A DNA stretch of 64,000 nucleotides from Candidatus Rubrivivax defluviihabitans (GTDB taxonomy: Bacteria; Pseudomonadota; Gammaproteobacteria; Burkholderiales; Burkholderiaceae_C). Position numbers and translations under genes: made by a program. How positions within the stretch are numbered: position 1 is the first letter of the stretch; each line of letters starts with the position of its first letter. Shown in pieces: positions 53,149 to 60,912 of this stretch. The stretch spans positions 248,001-312,000 of the forward strand of contig JADJMW010000021.1 of the NCBI GenBank assembly GCA_016709385.1, read 5' to 3'. The notes beneath the pieces are model-generated. The model was not told the DNA's origin and ran no database searches. It saw nothing but the letters and a program-made list of their open reading frames with translations.

Positions 53149-53166
53149 TGTCATTGAAACGTGACG
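53149..53166 (-). promoter_or_regulatory. Possible PpsR/CrtJ-like box upstream of DUF3422-bchIDO
   Basis: TGTCATTGAAACGTGACG fits TGTN12ACA with one terminal mismatch, the same mismatch as in the bchF and bchG boxes. A further TGAC-N10-GTCA (53162-53179) overlaps it. No convincing -35/-10 pair was identified, so this is a weak call. Confidence 0.3.
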
Positions 53167-53176
53167 CCGCGCAGTG

Positions 53177-53701
53177 TCACGCAGAGCCCGATGCGGCATC
53201 CGGGCGGCGCCGGTAGGTGGCGAAACGATAAGGCACGCCGGCCGCGGTGACGGCCTCGATGCTCGAGCTGCGCTCGAAAGCCGAGCGGTCCCAGTGCGGG
53301 AAGAAAGCGTCGCCGTCGAGGTCGGCGTCGATCTCGGTCAGCATCAGGGTGTGCGCCAGCGGCAGCGCCTGCGCATAGAGTTGCGCGCCGCCGATGACGA
53401 AGACGCGCGGCGCGTCGGCCACGCGGGCCAGCGCTGTCTTCAGGTCCGGCGCGAGTTCGGCCCCTTCGGGTTTCAGCCCGGCATTGCGGCTGACGACCAG
53501 ATTGCGCCGCCCGGGCAAGGGTCGAAACCGCGCCGGCAGCGAGTCCCAGGTCTTTCGGCCCATGATCACCGGGCAGCCCAGCGTGGTGGCACGAAAGTGA
53601 CGCTGGTCGGCAGTCTCGTTGAACAGCAGCGCATTGCCGCGCCCGATGGCGCCGTTGCGGGCGACGGCGGCGATGATCACGATCTCGGTGGGGGGAGTCA
53701 T
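53177..53701 (-). CDS. folA: Dihydrofolate reductase FolA
   Basis: NADPH-dependent reduction of dihydrofolate to tetrahydrofolate. 174 residues from ATG 53701; IAAVARNGAIGRGNALLF, GCPVIMGRKTWDSLP and VFVIGGAQLYAQALPLA are classic DHFR motifs. thyA, its metabolic partner, lies 1.4 kb upstream on the same strand, separated by an inverted-repeat region and a transporter gene. Confidence 0.95.
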   Translation of the reverse strand: MTPPTEIVIIAAVARNGAIGRGNALLFNETADQRHFRATTLGCPVIMGRKTWDSLPARFRPLPGRRNLVVSRNAGLKPEGAELAPDLKTALARVADAPRVFVIGGAQLYAQALPLAHTLMLTEIDADLDGDAFFPHWDRSAFERSSSIEAVTAAGVPYRFATYRRRPDAASGSA

Positions 53702-54198
53702 GGGGGTGCGATGCGGCAGAACGTTCGCAGGTGCGCGAGTATGGGGTGGGCGTGGGGCTGCGGCCCGTTGCGGACATTCGATGCATCGATCGGCAGGCAA
53801 AGTTCCGTGGCGGCAACGGGCTGTCCGGGTGCGGCGCAGCGCGCGGATGAAGCGGCCTGCGCTGCGCTCCGGCTGCCCTGCGGTGCTCGGGTCCATGGCC
53901 CGGCGCATGACTCGCTTCGCTCACTGCGTTCGCTACGCTCAAACAAGATGCGCCAGAAGTGTTGACGAGGCTCGCTGCGCTCGCGGGCCATGAACACTGC
54001 GCTCCTCGGCGCTTCAGACGCACGCCGCGCCGCGCCCGGACAGCCCTTTGCAACCGGCATGGGTGGATCTCGACGAGCACCGCCGCCGGGCACCGCCTGC
54101 CGCGGCGCGCCGATGTCGACGAACAGCGAAAGAGCGCGAACGATGACAATTGGCAGCGAGTGCACTCACGACCTTCCACCCCGGCCCCGTGCCGGTTC
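53702..54198. other. 497-bp gene-free region with inverted-repeat element
   Basis: No credible gene: the open frames lack recognisable protein features. Most of it is the nested inverted-repeat structure at 53813-54051. The remainder shows no recognised element. Confidence 0.6.
53813..54051. repeat. Nested imperfect inverted-repeat element, about 239 bp
   Basis: An outer arm (53813-53855) pairs with 54010-54051 with about 80-85% identity, including an exact GGGCTGTCCGGG/CCCGGACAGCCC core (53818-53829, 54035-54046). An inner exact pair CATGGCCCG/CGGGCCATG lies at 53894-53902 and 53984-53992. Between them are runs such as tcgcttcgctcactgcgttc. The layout suggests a MITE-like or REP-like element, or two inverted copies of a dispersed repeat. 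Confidence 0.65.
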
Positions 54199-55086
54199 TC
54201 AGGTTCGCCTACCCTGCCGCTTGGGCAGCAGCGCGCTGGCGATGGCCAGCATGATGAAGCCGGCGGCGATGAAATCCAGCAGGCCGGGTACTTCGCCCAC
54301 GATGAATGCCGCCGACAGCGTGCCCACCAGCGGCACGGCCATGATGGCGAAGGTGCTGGCCTGCGGCGGCAGCGCGCGCGCCAGGCCGAACCAGATGACC
54401 TGCGCCACGCCGTAGTTCACCGCCGCGCCCCAGGCCAGCGCGGCCCAGATCGGCGGGCTGAACTGCCAGGCCGGTGCCGGCTCCAGCGTCGCAGCGACGA
54501 GCCAGAAACCGATGCTGGACAGCCCCATCATCCACACCGTGATGGCCTCGGTGGGCAGCTTCAACGTGCTGCGGCGCATCAGGATCGTGCCCAGGGCCCA
54601 CGATACCGCCGCCAGCTGCATCCAAAGCACGCCCAGCGGCCGCCCGGCCAGCGCGGTGACCTCGTGCGCCACCAGCAGCGCCACCGCCGCGCCCGCACTG
54701 GCCATGCCCACGATGGCCCGGCGCGACAGGCCCTGGCCGAAGAACAGCGCCGCCAGCAGCACGGTCCAGATCGGCATCGTGAAACCCAGCGTCGCGGCGC
54801 GGCCCGAGGCCAGTTCCTGCACGCCAAGGATCGAGAAAAGGTGCCAGCCGAAGATGTTGGGCAGCGCCAGCCCCACCACCGGCCAGAAGGTGTCGCGCGG
54901 CAGCCGCATCGGCACGCCGCGCAGCCGGTACCACCCCAGCAGCATCAGGGCGCCGCCGCTCATGGTGACGGCGCGGAAATACAGCGGGCTCAGCTCGCGC
55001 AGCGAAAATTTCATCAGCGGCCAGTTCAGGCCCCAGACCAGCGTCAGGGCCACCAGCGCGACGAGTTGCGCGCGGCTGGTGATCAA
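54199..55086 (-). CDS. EamA-family (DMT) transporter
   Basis: About ten membrane spans in two EamA repeats, 295 residues. ALTLVWGLNWPLMKFSLREL is the typical first span and VPLVGTLSAAFIVGEVPGLL lies in the second repeat. The start is probably TTG 55086, overlapping the thyA stop (TTGA); no in-frame ATG or GTG is better placed. Substrate unknown; metabolite or amino-acid export is usual for the family. Confidence 0.8.
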   Translation of the reverse strand: MITSRAQLVALVALTLVWGLNWPLMKFSLRELSPLYFRAVTMSGGALMLLGWYRLRGVPMRLPRDTFWPVVGLALPNIFGWHLFSILGVQELASGRAATLGFTMPIWTVLLAALFFGQGLSRRAIVGMASAGAAVALLVAHEVTALAGRPLGVLWMQLAAVSWALGTILMRRSTLKLPTEAITVWMMGLSSIGFWLVAATLEPAPAWQFSPPIWAALAWGAAVNYGVAQVIWFGLARALPPQASTFAIMAVPLVGTLSAAFIVGEVPGLLDFIAAGFIMLAIASALLPKRQGRRT

Positions 55087-55889
55087 ACCGCCACCGGGGC
55101 CTTGATGGCGGGGTGCGGGTCGTAGCCCTGCAGCTCGAAGTCCTCGTACTCGTAGTCGAAGATCGAAGGCGGCCGGCGCCTGATGTGCAGACTGGGGTAG
55201 GGCCGCGGCTGGCGTGACAACTGCAGCGCTACCTGCTCGGCGTGGTTGTCGTAGATATGGCAGTCGCCGCCGGTCCAGATGAAGTCGCCCACGTCCAGCT
55301 CGCACTGCTGCGCCAGCATGTGGGTGAGCAGCGCATAGCTGGCGATATTGAAGGGCACGCCCAGGAAGATGTCGGCGCTGCGCTGGTAGAGCTGGCAGCT
55401 CAGCCGATTCTCGGCCACGTAGAACTGGAAGAACGCGTGGCAGGGCAGCAGCGCCATCTTGGGCAATTCGGCCACGTTCCAGGCGCTGACGATGATGCGG
55501 CGCGAGTCGGGGTTGTTCTTGAGCTGCTGCACCACCTGCGCGATCTGGTCGACGTGGCCGCCGTCGGGCGTGGGCCAGTTGCGCCACTGCACGCCGTAGA
55601 CCGGACCCAGGTCGCCGTCTTCGCGCGCCCATTCGTTCCAGATCGTCACGCCGCGCTCCTGCAGCCAGCGTACGTTGCTGTCGCCGCGCAGGAACCACAG
55701 CAGCTCCAGCGCCACGCTCTTGAAATGCACCTTCTTGGTGGTGACGAGCGGGAAGCCCGCGCGCAGGTCGAAGCGCATCTGGTGGCCGAAGACACTCTTC
55801 GTGCCGGTGCCGGTGCGGTCGGCCTTGGCCACGCCGTGTATGGCCACGTGGCGCATCAGGTCCTCGTAGGGCGTCGGGATCGGATTCAT
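55083..55889 (-). CDS. thyA: Thymidylate synthase ThyA
   Basis: Methylates dUMP to dTMP using methylenetetrahydrofolate. 268 residues; the catalytic cysteine is in LLPCHAFFQFYV, and DRTGTGTKSVFGHQMRFDL, LYQRSADIFLGVPFNIASY and GDCHIYDNH are conserved. ATG 55889. It is coupled to the downstream EamA gene by a 4-bp overlap. Confidence 0.97.
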   Translation of the reverse strand: MNPIPTPYEDLMRHVAIHGVAKADRTGTGTKSVFGHQMRFDLRAGFPLVTTKKVHFKSVALELLWFLRGDSNVRWLQERGVTIWNEWAREDGDLGPVYGVQWRNWPTPDGGHVDQIAQVVQQLKNNPDSRRIIVSAWNVAELPKMALLPCHAFFQFYVAENRLSCQLYQRSADIFLGVPFNIASYALLTHMLAQQCELDVGDFIWTGGDCHIYDNHAEQVALQLSRQPRPYPSLHIRRRPPSIFDYEYEDFELQGYDPHPAIKAPVAV

Positions 55890-55960
55890 GCGGCCGGATT
55901 ATCCGGCCCCGGCCACTCCGCTGGGGCGCAGGCACCGGCCCCGCCCGCCCGCGCCGGCGC

Positions 55961-56614
55961 TCAGGCCGCCGGTTCGCTGAGGAAGATCTCCACGCGGCGG
56001 TTCATGGCCCGGCCGGCTTCGGTGGTGTTGTCGGCCACGGGTTCACGCGAGCCGCGGCCCTGCACCTCGGTGCGCGCCGGGTCGACACCGCGGTTGGACA
56101 GGTAGTTGCGCACGCTCGTGGCGCGCTGCACCGACAGCGGGTCGTTGATGGCATCGTTGCCGGTGCTGTCGGTGTGGCCGACGATGCGCACGCGCATCTT
56201 GGGGTCCAGCCCCTGAGCGAACTGGTCGAGCACGGGACGCAAGGCGGGTTTGATGTCGGCGCGGCCGATGTCGAACGAGAGGTCGCTGGGCACGTTGACC
56301 TGGAGCTGGTTGTCCTGCGTGCGCGCGACCTCGATGCCGGTGCCGGCGGTCGCGGCCTCCATGGCCTTGCGCTTGTCCTCCATGTTCTTGGACCACAGGT
56401 TGCCGGCCACCGCGCCCACCACGCCGCCGATCACGGCGCTCTGGCCGGCGCTGCCCCCGGTGGCTGCACCGATCAAGGCGCCGGCCGCAGCGCCGATGGC
56501 GGCGCCCTGTGCGGTGCCTTTCTCTCGCTCGCTCATGGATTCACATCCGGCGAGGGCCACGACGGTGGCCAGGATCGACAAGGCGGCGCTGCGCCGGGGA
56601 GTGGTGCGGGTCAT
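55961..56614 (-). CDS. OmpA-family lipoprotein with glycine-zipper
   Basis: 217 residues from ATG 56614, with GGAG upstream. A lipobox (VALAGC) follows the signal peptide. A glycine-zipper segment (GAAIGAAAGALIGAATGGSAG) precedes a C-terminal OmpA domain with intact peptidoglycan-binding features (IVGHTDSTGND, LSVQRATSVRNYL, NRRVEIFL). Similar to YiaD-type outer-membrane lipoproteins. Confidence 0.88.
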   Translation of the reverse strand: MTRTTPRRSAALSILATVVALAGCESMSEREKGTAQGAAIGAAAGALIGAATGGSAGQSAVIGGVVGAVAGNLWSKNMEDKRKAMEAATAGTGIEVARTQDNQLQVNVPSDLSFDIGRADIKPALRPVLDQFAQGLDPKMRVRIVGHTDSTGNDAINDPLSVQRATSVRNYLSNRGVDPARTEVQGRGSREPVADNTTEAGRAMNRRVEIFLSEPAA

Positions 56615-56728
56615 GGTGTGCTCCGTGAAATGCAAGTGATATCTGCCTATGATGCCGAGCTCATCGCAAGGGCAGCATCGGGCCAGCACCCGCCGGCTCG
56701 TCGGACATGTCCGACCGCGGCCGCGGCC

Positions 56729-58543
56729 TCATCCAGCCCAGACTCCCGCCGGCGCCACGGGTTCCAGTTCGAACTGCATGGCTGCCAGCCGTGCATACAG
56801 GCCGCCGCGCGCCACCAGTTCATCGTGGCGGCCGATATCGACGATGCGGCCGGCTTCCATGACGACGATGCGGTCGGCCTTCAGCACCGTGGCCAGGCGG
56901 TGCGCGATGACGATCGTCGTGCGGTCGGCAAGAGCCGCCTCCAGCGCCGCCTGCACGACACGTTCGCTCTCGGCGTCCAGGGCGCTGGTGGCTTCGTCCA
57001 GCAGCAGCAGCGGCGGGTTCTTCAGCATGGCGCGCGCGATGCTGATGCGCTGGCGCTGGCCGCCCGACAGCCGCACGCCGCGTTCGCCCAGGTAGGTGGC
57101 ATAACCTTCGGGCAGGGCGCTGATGAATTCGTGGGCATAGGCGGCGCGCGCGGCGGCGAACACCTCCTCGTCGCTGGCCTCGGGGCAGCCGTAACGAATA
57201 TTTTCGAGTGCGCTGGTGGAAAACACGGTGCTGTCCTGCGGCACGATCCCGACGCGCGCGCGCAGCGCCGCCAATGCCGCGTCGCGCACCGGCACGCCGT
57301 CGATGAGCACGCTGCCGGTCTGCGCGTCGTAGAAGCGCAGCAGCAGCTGGAACACCGTGCTTTTTCCCGCGCCGCTGGGACCGACCAACGCCACCGTTTC
57401 GCCGGGCCGGACGTGCAGCGTGAAGTCGGCCAGCGCGTGCTGCTTCGGCCGCGACGGGTAGTGGAAGCCGACCTGCTCGAAGCTCACCGACGAGCCGCCG
57501 CGCGTGGGCGGCAGCGGCACCGGGGCCGGCGGGTCGGCCACCGGCGAGCGCGCCGCCAGCAGTTCCATCAGCCGCTCGGTGGCGCCGGCGGCGCGCAGCA
57601 AGTCGCCGTAGACCTCGCTCAGCACCGCCACCGCGCCGACGAAGATGATGACGAAGACCACCGTCTGCCCCAGGTGGCCGGCGCTTGTGGTGCCGGCCAG
57701 CACCGCCTGCGTGCCCTGGTACAGCCCCCACAGCAGGGTGCCGAAGGTGGCGGTGATCATGAAGGCCACCAGCAGCGCGCGCACCCGGCTGCGCTTGCGC
57801 GCCGTCTCGAAGGCGTCTTCGGTGCTGCGGTCGAAGCGCTCGGTCTCGCGCACTTCCTGCCCGTAGCTCTGCACCACCGGAATCTCGCCCAGCACTTCGG
57901 CGGCGATGGCGCTGGAATCGGCCACCCGGTCCTGGCTGGCGCGGCTGAGGCGGCGCACGCGGCGGCCGAAATAGATGCTGGGCAGCACCACCAGCACCAG
58001 CACGCCCAGCACCTGCGTCATGACCCAGGGGTTGGTGACGACGAGTGCCACCAGCGCGCCGATGCCCATCACCGTGTTGCGCAGGCCCATGCTCAGCGAC
58101 GAGCCCACCACCGTCTGCACCAGCGTGGTGTCGGTGGTCAGGCGCGACAGCACCTCGCCGGTCTTGGTGCTCTCGAAGAATTCGGGGCTCTGCCGCAGCA
58201 CATGGGCGTAGACGGCATTGCGCAGGTCGGCGGTGATGCGCTCGCCCAGCCAGCTGACCATGTAGAAGCGCGCCGCCGAAAACGCGCCCAGCGCCGCCGC
58301 CACGCCGAACAGCGCCAGGAAGTGCCCGCGCAGCGCCATCAGCCGTTCGCCGGGATCGGTGGCGACCAGGCCCTGGTCGATGAGCACCTTCAGCGCCACC
58401 GGGAAGGCCAGCGTGCTCACCGCCGCCAGGACCAGGAAGACGAGCGCCAGCGCGACGCGGCCGCGGTACGGGCGGATGAACGGCAGCAGGCCGGACAGCG
58501 AGCGCGGCGACGCCGCTGCCGGGCGTTTCGGGTCGTCGGACAT
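56729..58543 (-). CDS. ABC transporter, MsbA-like half exporter
   Basis: 604 residues: a six-span exporter domain (about 15-310) fused to an ATPase (about 350-590). Walker A is GPSGAGKST, the signature is LSGGQRQRISIARAM, and Walker B LLLLDEATSALD. Family members export lipids or drugs as dimers; substrate unknown. ATG 58543. Confidence 0.88.
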   Translation of the reverse strand: MSDDPKRPAAASPRSLSGLLPFIRPYRGRVALALVFLVLAAVSTLAFPVALKVLIDQGLVATDPGERLMALRGHFLALFGVAAALGAFSAARFYMVSWLGERITADLRNAVYAHVLRQSPEFFESTKTGEVLSRLTTDTTLVQTVVGSSLSMGLRNTVMGIGALVALVVTNPWVMTQVLGVLVLVVLPSIYFGRRVRRLSRASQDRVADSSAIAAEVLGEIPVVQSYGQEVRETERFDRSTEDAFETARKRSRVRALLVAFMITATFGTLLWGLYQGTQAVLAGTTSAGHLGQTVVFVIIFVGAVAVLSEVYGDLLRAAGATERLMELLAARSPVADPPAPVPLPPTRGGSSVSFEQVGFHYPSRPKQHALADFTLHVRPGETVALVGPSGAGKSTVFQLLLRFYDAQTGSVLIDGVPVRDAALAALRARVGIVPQDSTVFSTSALENIRYGCPEASDEEVFAAARAAYAHEFISALPEGYATYLGERGVRLSGGQRQRISIARAMLKNPPLLLLDEATSALDAESERVVQAALEAALADRTTIVIAHRLATVLKADRIVVMEAGRIVDIGRHDELVARGGLYARLAAMQFELEPVAPAGVWAG

Positions 58544-58579
58544 GGTGGCGAGTCTATGCGGCACCCCGGCATCGGCCTC

Positions 58580-58644
58580 CTGCGGGGCGATTGCGGGGCG
58601 ACTGCGGGGCGCCGCGGGACGACTGCGAGGTGACTTCGGGGCGC
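58580..58644. repeat. 11-bp imperfect tandem repeat upstream of the GGDEF gene
   Basis: About six units of ctgcggggcga and variants (ttgcggggcga, ctgcggggcgc, cgcgggacga, ctgcgaggtga, cttcggggcgc) run head to tail in the 254-bp gap (58544-58797) between two divergent genes. The fourth unit is one base short. Confidence 0.75.
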
Positions 58645-58797
58645 TTCGGCGCTGGCCGGGTCGTGCCGCCGACGCGGCGGCGCCGCATCCCGCCGCACGG
58701 CACCCCCGCGGATGCGGGTTGCCAGCGTTTCGCGGCACTCGATTCCGCTACAGATGCAGCCGGATGTGGTCGAATACAGGCTCATGAATCCGGCGCG

Positions 58798-59655
58798 ATG
58801 ACACCCGTTCGCCCCCCCCTTTCGCCGCCAGCCGCCGAACCGGCGCCGCTGCAGTCGCCTCCCGAGAGGCGACTGCCCTTGGGCGTGGCCGTGCTGCTGC
58901 TGGCGTTGTGCGCGGCACTGCTGGCGGCCGGCACCGCCTTGGTGCTGGAAGCCGGGCTGGGCGCGTCCGCGCCCTGGGCCGCGTTGTGCGGTGCGGTGCT
59001 GGGCGTGGCGGCGGCGGCCCTGCCCATGGCGGCGCTGGCGCTCAAGCCGGGCCGGCCGGGCCAACCTGCAGCCCAGCCCGCCACCGAATTGCCTGTGGCG
59101 GGTGCGGGCGCCGTGACGCCGCGGGCGCTGTTCCTGGAGTGGGCCGAACGTGAATGGGCGCGGTCGCGACGCTATGGCACCGGTGCGGCCCTGTTGCTCG
59201 TCGATATCGACCGTTACCAGCGCCTGTGCGAAAGCCGCAGCGCCGCCGCGGGGAACGCGGTGCTGGTCGATCTGCTTCGCCACACTGCCGCCACGCTGCG
59301 CGGTGCCGACGTGCTGACCCGCTATGCCGACGGACAGATGGCCGTCTTCCTGGCGCATGCCGACGCCACCGGTGCGCTGGACGTGGCCGAGCGCATCCGG
59401 CAACGCGCCGAACGGCTGGACGCCAGCGCCGACGGCCAGCCGCTGCGCATCACCGTCAGCGTAGGCGTGGCGCACCTGCGCCCGGCGCACCCGAACCTGG
59501 GCGCGTTGATCGAAGATGCCCAGGACGCGCTGGCCGCCGCGCGGCAGGTCGGTGGCAACTGCGTGCGCGCCGCGCCCGTGGAGGCCCGGTTGAAACGTCT
59601 GCCGGGTCCGGGACGGGACGACCGGCGCAAGCCGCGGCAGCAGCCGCGGCCTTGA
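58798..59655 (+). CDS. Membrane protein with degenerate GGDEF domain
   Basis: 285 residues from ATG 58798. Two membrane segments (LGVAVLLLALCAALLAAGTAL; AALCGAVLGVAAAALPMAAL) precede a GGDEF fold (LLLVDIDRYQRLCESRSAAA through ITVSVGVAHLRP). The active-site loop reads RYADGQMAVFL, so the GGDEF signature is lost and cyclic-di-GMP synthesis is unlikely. It may act as a binding or interaction domain. Confidence 0.82.
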   Translation: MTPVRPPLSPPAAEPAPLQSPPERRLPLGVAVLLLALCAALLAAGTALVLEAGLGASAPWAALCGAVLGVAAAALPMAALALKPGRPGQPAAQPATELPVAGAGAVTPRALFLEWAEREWARSRRYGTGAALLLVDIDRYQRLCESRSAAAGNAVLVDLLRHTAATLRGADVLTRYADGQMAVFLAHADATGALDVAERIRQRAERLDASADGQPLRITVSVGVAHLRPAHPNLGALIEDAQDALAAARQVGGNCVRAAPVEARLKRLPGPGRDDRRKPRQQPRP

Positions 59656-59713
59656 CGGTTCGGCGGCAGCAGCCGCGGCCCTGACGGTTCTGCGGCAGCA
59701 GCCGGCCCGTCAG
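59634..59713. repeat. 29-bp tandem repeat with hairpins between convergent genes
   Basis: gcggcagcagccgcggcc... recurs with a 29-bp period at 59634, 59663 and, in part, 59692. The first two units contain GCGGC-agca-GCCGC. CTGACGG (59681-59687) also pairs with CCGTCAG (59707-59713). The array spans the stop of the GGDEF gene and reaches the stop of the convergent AttH-like gene, so it may work as a bidirectional terminator. Confidence 0.75.
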
Positions 59714-60912
59714 AGTCGCAGCGCCCCCGCGTAGCCGGTCATCTCCAGGTATCCCAGGCCGACGCGGCGACCGGCGCCGTCGAGCAACTCGCTCAGGCCT
59801 TCCCAGTACACCGTGCCGGTGCTGCCGCGGCTGTCGAGTTCCTGCTCGTCCATCAGCGCCTGCACCTGCCAGCGCCCGGCCGGCGTGGACACCTGCCACT
59901 GCACGGGGTAGCTGGCGGCGGTCTGCGGACTGAGCCAGCGGCGACCGGGCTGGAAGCGCACTTCGTCGGCGGCGAAGATGCGCGCCGGCTGCCCCGGCGC
60001 GCGGAAGCTGCCGCCGGCCCACAGCGGGCTGCCGTCGCGGCGGCGCAGCACGAACGCGGTGAGCGCGCCGCCGTCGAACAGGTTGATGCCGATCCAGTCC
60101 CAGCCCACGGCCTCGGGGTGCAGGATCTCGTCGCTCCATTCGTGGTCGATCCAGCCGCGGCCCATCCCCGGCGCGCCGGCCGGGCGGTCGTCCAAGGCCA
60201 GGCGCAGCGTCGCGGCCAACTGCGGCTCGCTGTAGTAGTGACTGGCCTGCCGCTCCTCGGGGCCCTTGCGCGAGAAGCCGGCGTCGCCCTGCAGCAGCAG
60301 CGGCTGCGTGCGCTGCTGCGCCAGGTCGAGCCTGAAACTGCCGGCCTCGACGACCGAACGCCAGATGTCACCGTCGCGGCGCAGCGACCAGGAGCCCAGC
60401 CGCACCTCGGCATCCTCGGTCGAGGCCCAGCCCAGGGCCGAGCGCGGCGCGCCCGACCAGCGTGCGATGCGCTGGTCGTGGTGGTGGCGTCGCACGCGCA
60501 GGTCGGTGACCGCGGCATGCGCGAACAGCAGTTGCCGCGCCGCGAAGCGGCTGGGGTTGTCTGCGGCCAACCCGGTGCGGCTGCGGAAGAAGGTGACCTG
60601 GAAGCCGTGGCTGGGCGTTTCGCCCGGGCCGCCTGCCGCGCTGGCCCCGACCCAGCCGGTGGCGTACCACCATTCGGTGCGCGCGCCGAGGTGGGCGCCG
60701 TGGTCGCGTGGAAATGCGAGCACGCGGCCACGGCGCACGGGGTCGACTTCGGCATCTGTCCTTGCTGAGCCCGCGGTGGCCGCGATGGCGCCCGGGCTGG
60801 CGCCCGAAGGCGTGCCCGCGGCAGCCTCCGCGTCGAGTGCCGGCCCGTTCGCGCCTGCGCACCATGGCGCCAGCGCCAGCGCGCGCAACCAGCGCCGGCG
60901 CAGCGGGTTCAC
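59710..60912 (-). CDS. AttH/CrtC-like lipocalin-fold protein
   Basis: 400 residues from GTG 60912, which overlaps the permease stop (GTGA). The motif HLGARTEWWYATGWV and DHEWSDEILHPEAVGWDW are typical of the AttH/CrtC-like family (distant relatives of carotenoid 1,2-hydratase). A signal peptide-like or Tat-like start (RRRWLRALALAPWCAGA) suggests a periplasmic protein. Its partners downstream of position 60909 form an ABC system, as in attEFGH clusters. Confidence 0.82.
   Translation of the reverse strand: MNPLRRRWLRALALAPWCAGANGPALDAEAAAGTPSGASPGAIAATAGSARTDAEVDPVRRGRVLAFPRDHGAHLGARTEWWYATGWVGASAAGGPGETPSHGFQVTFFRSRTGLAADNPSRFAARQLLFAHAAVTDLRVRRHHHDQRIARWSGAPRSALGWASTEDAEVRLGSWSLRRDGDIWRSVVEAGSFRLDLAQQRTQPLLLQGDAGFSRKGPEERQASHYYSEPQLAATLRLALDDRPAGAPGMGRGWIDHEWSDEILHPEAVGWDWIGINLFDGGALTAFVLRRRDGSPLWAGGSFRAPGQPARIFAADEVRFQPGRRWLSPQTAASYPVQWQVSTPAGRWQVQALMDEQELDSRGSTGTVYWEGLSELLDGAGRRVGLGYLEMTGYAGALRL

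Noticed and set aside
59634..59713. CRISPR-like short repeats
   Set aside because: The 29-bp units are directly adjacent with no spacers and there are only about 2.5 copies; no cas genes are present.
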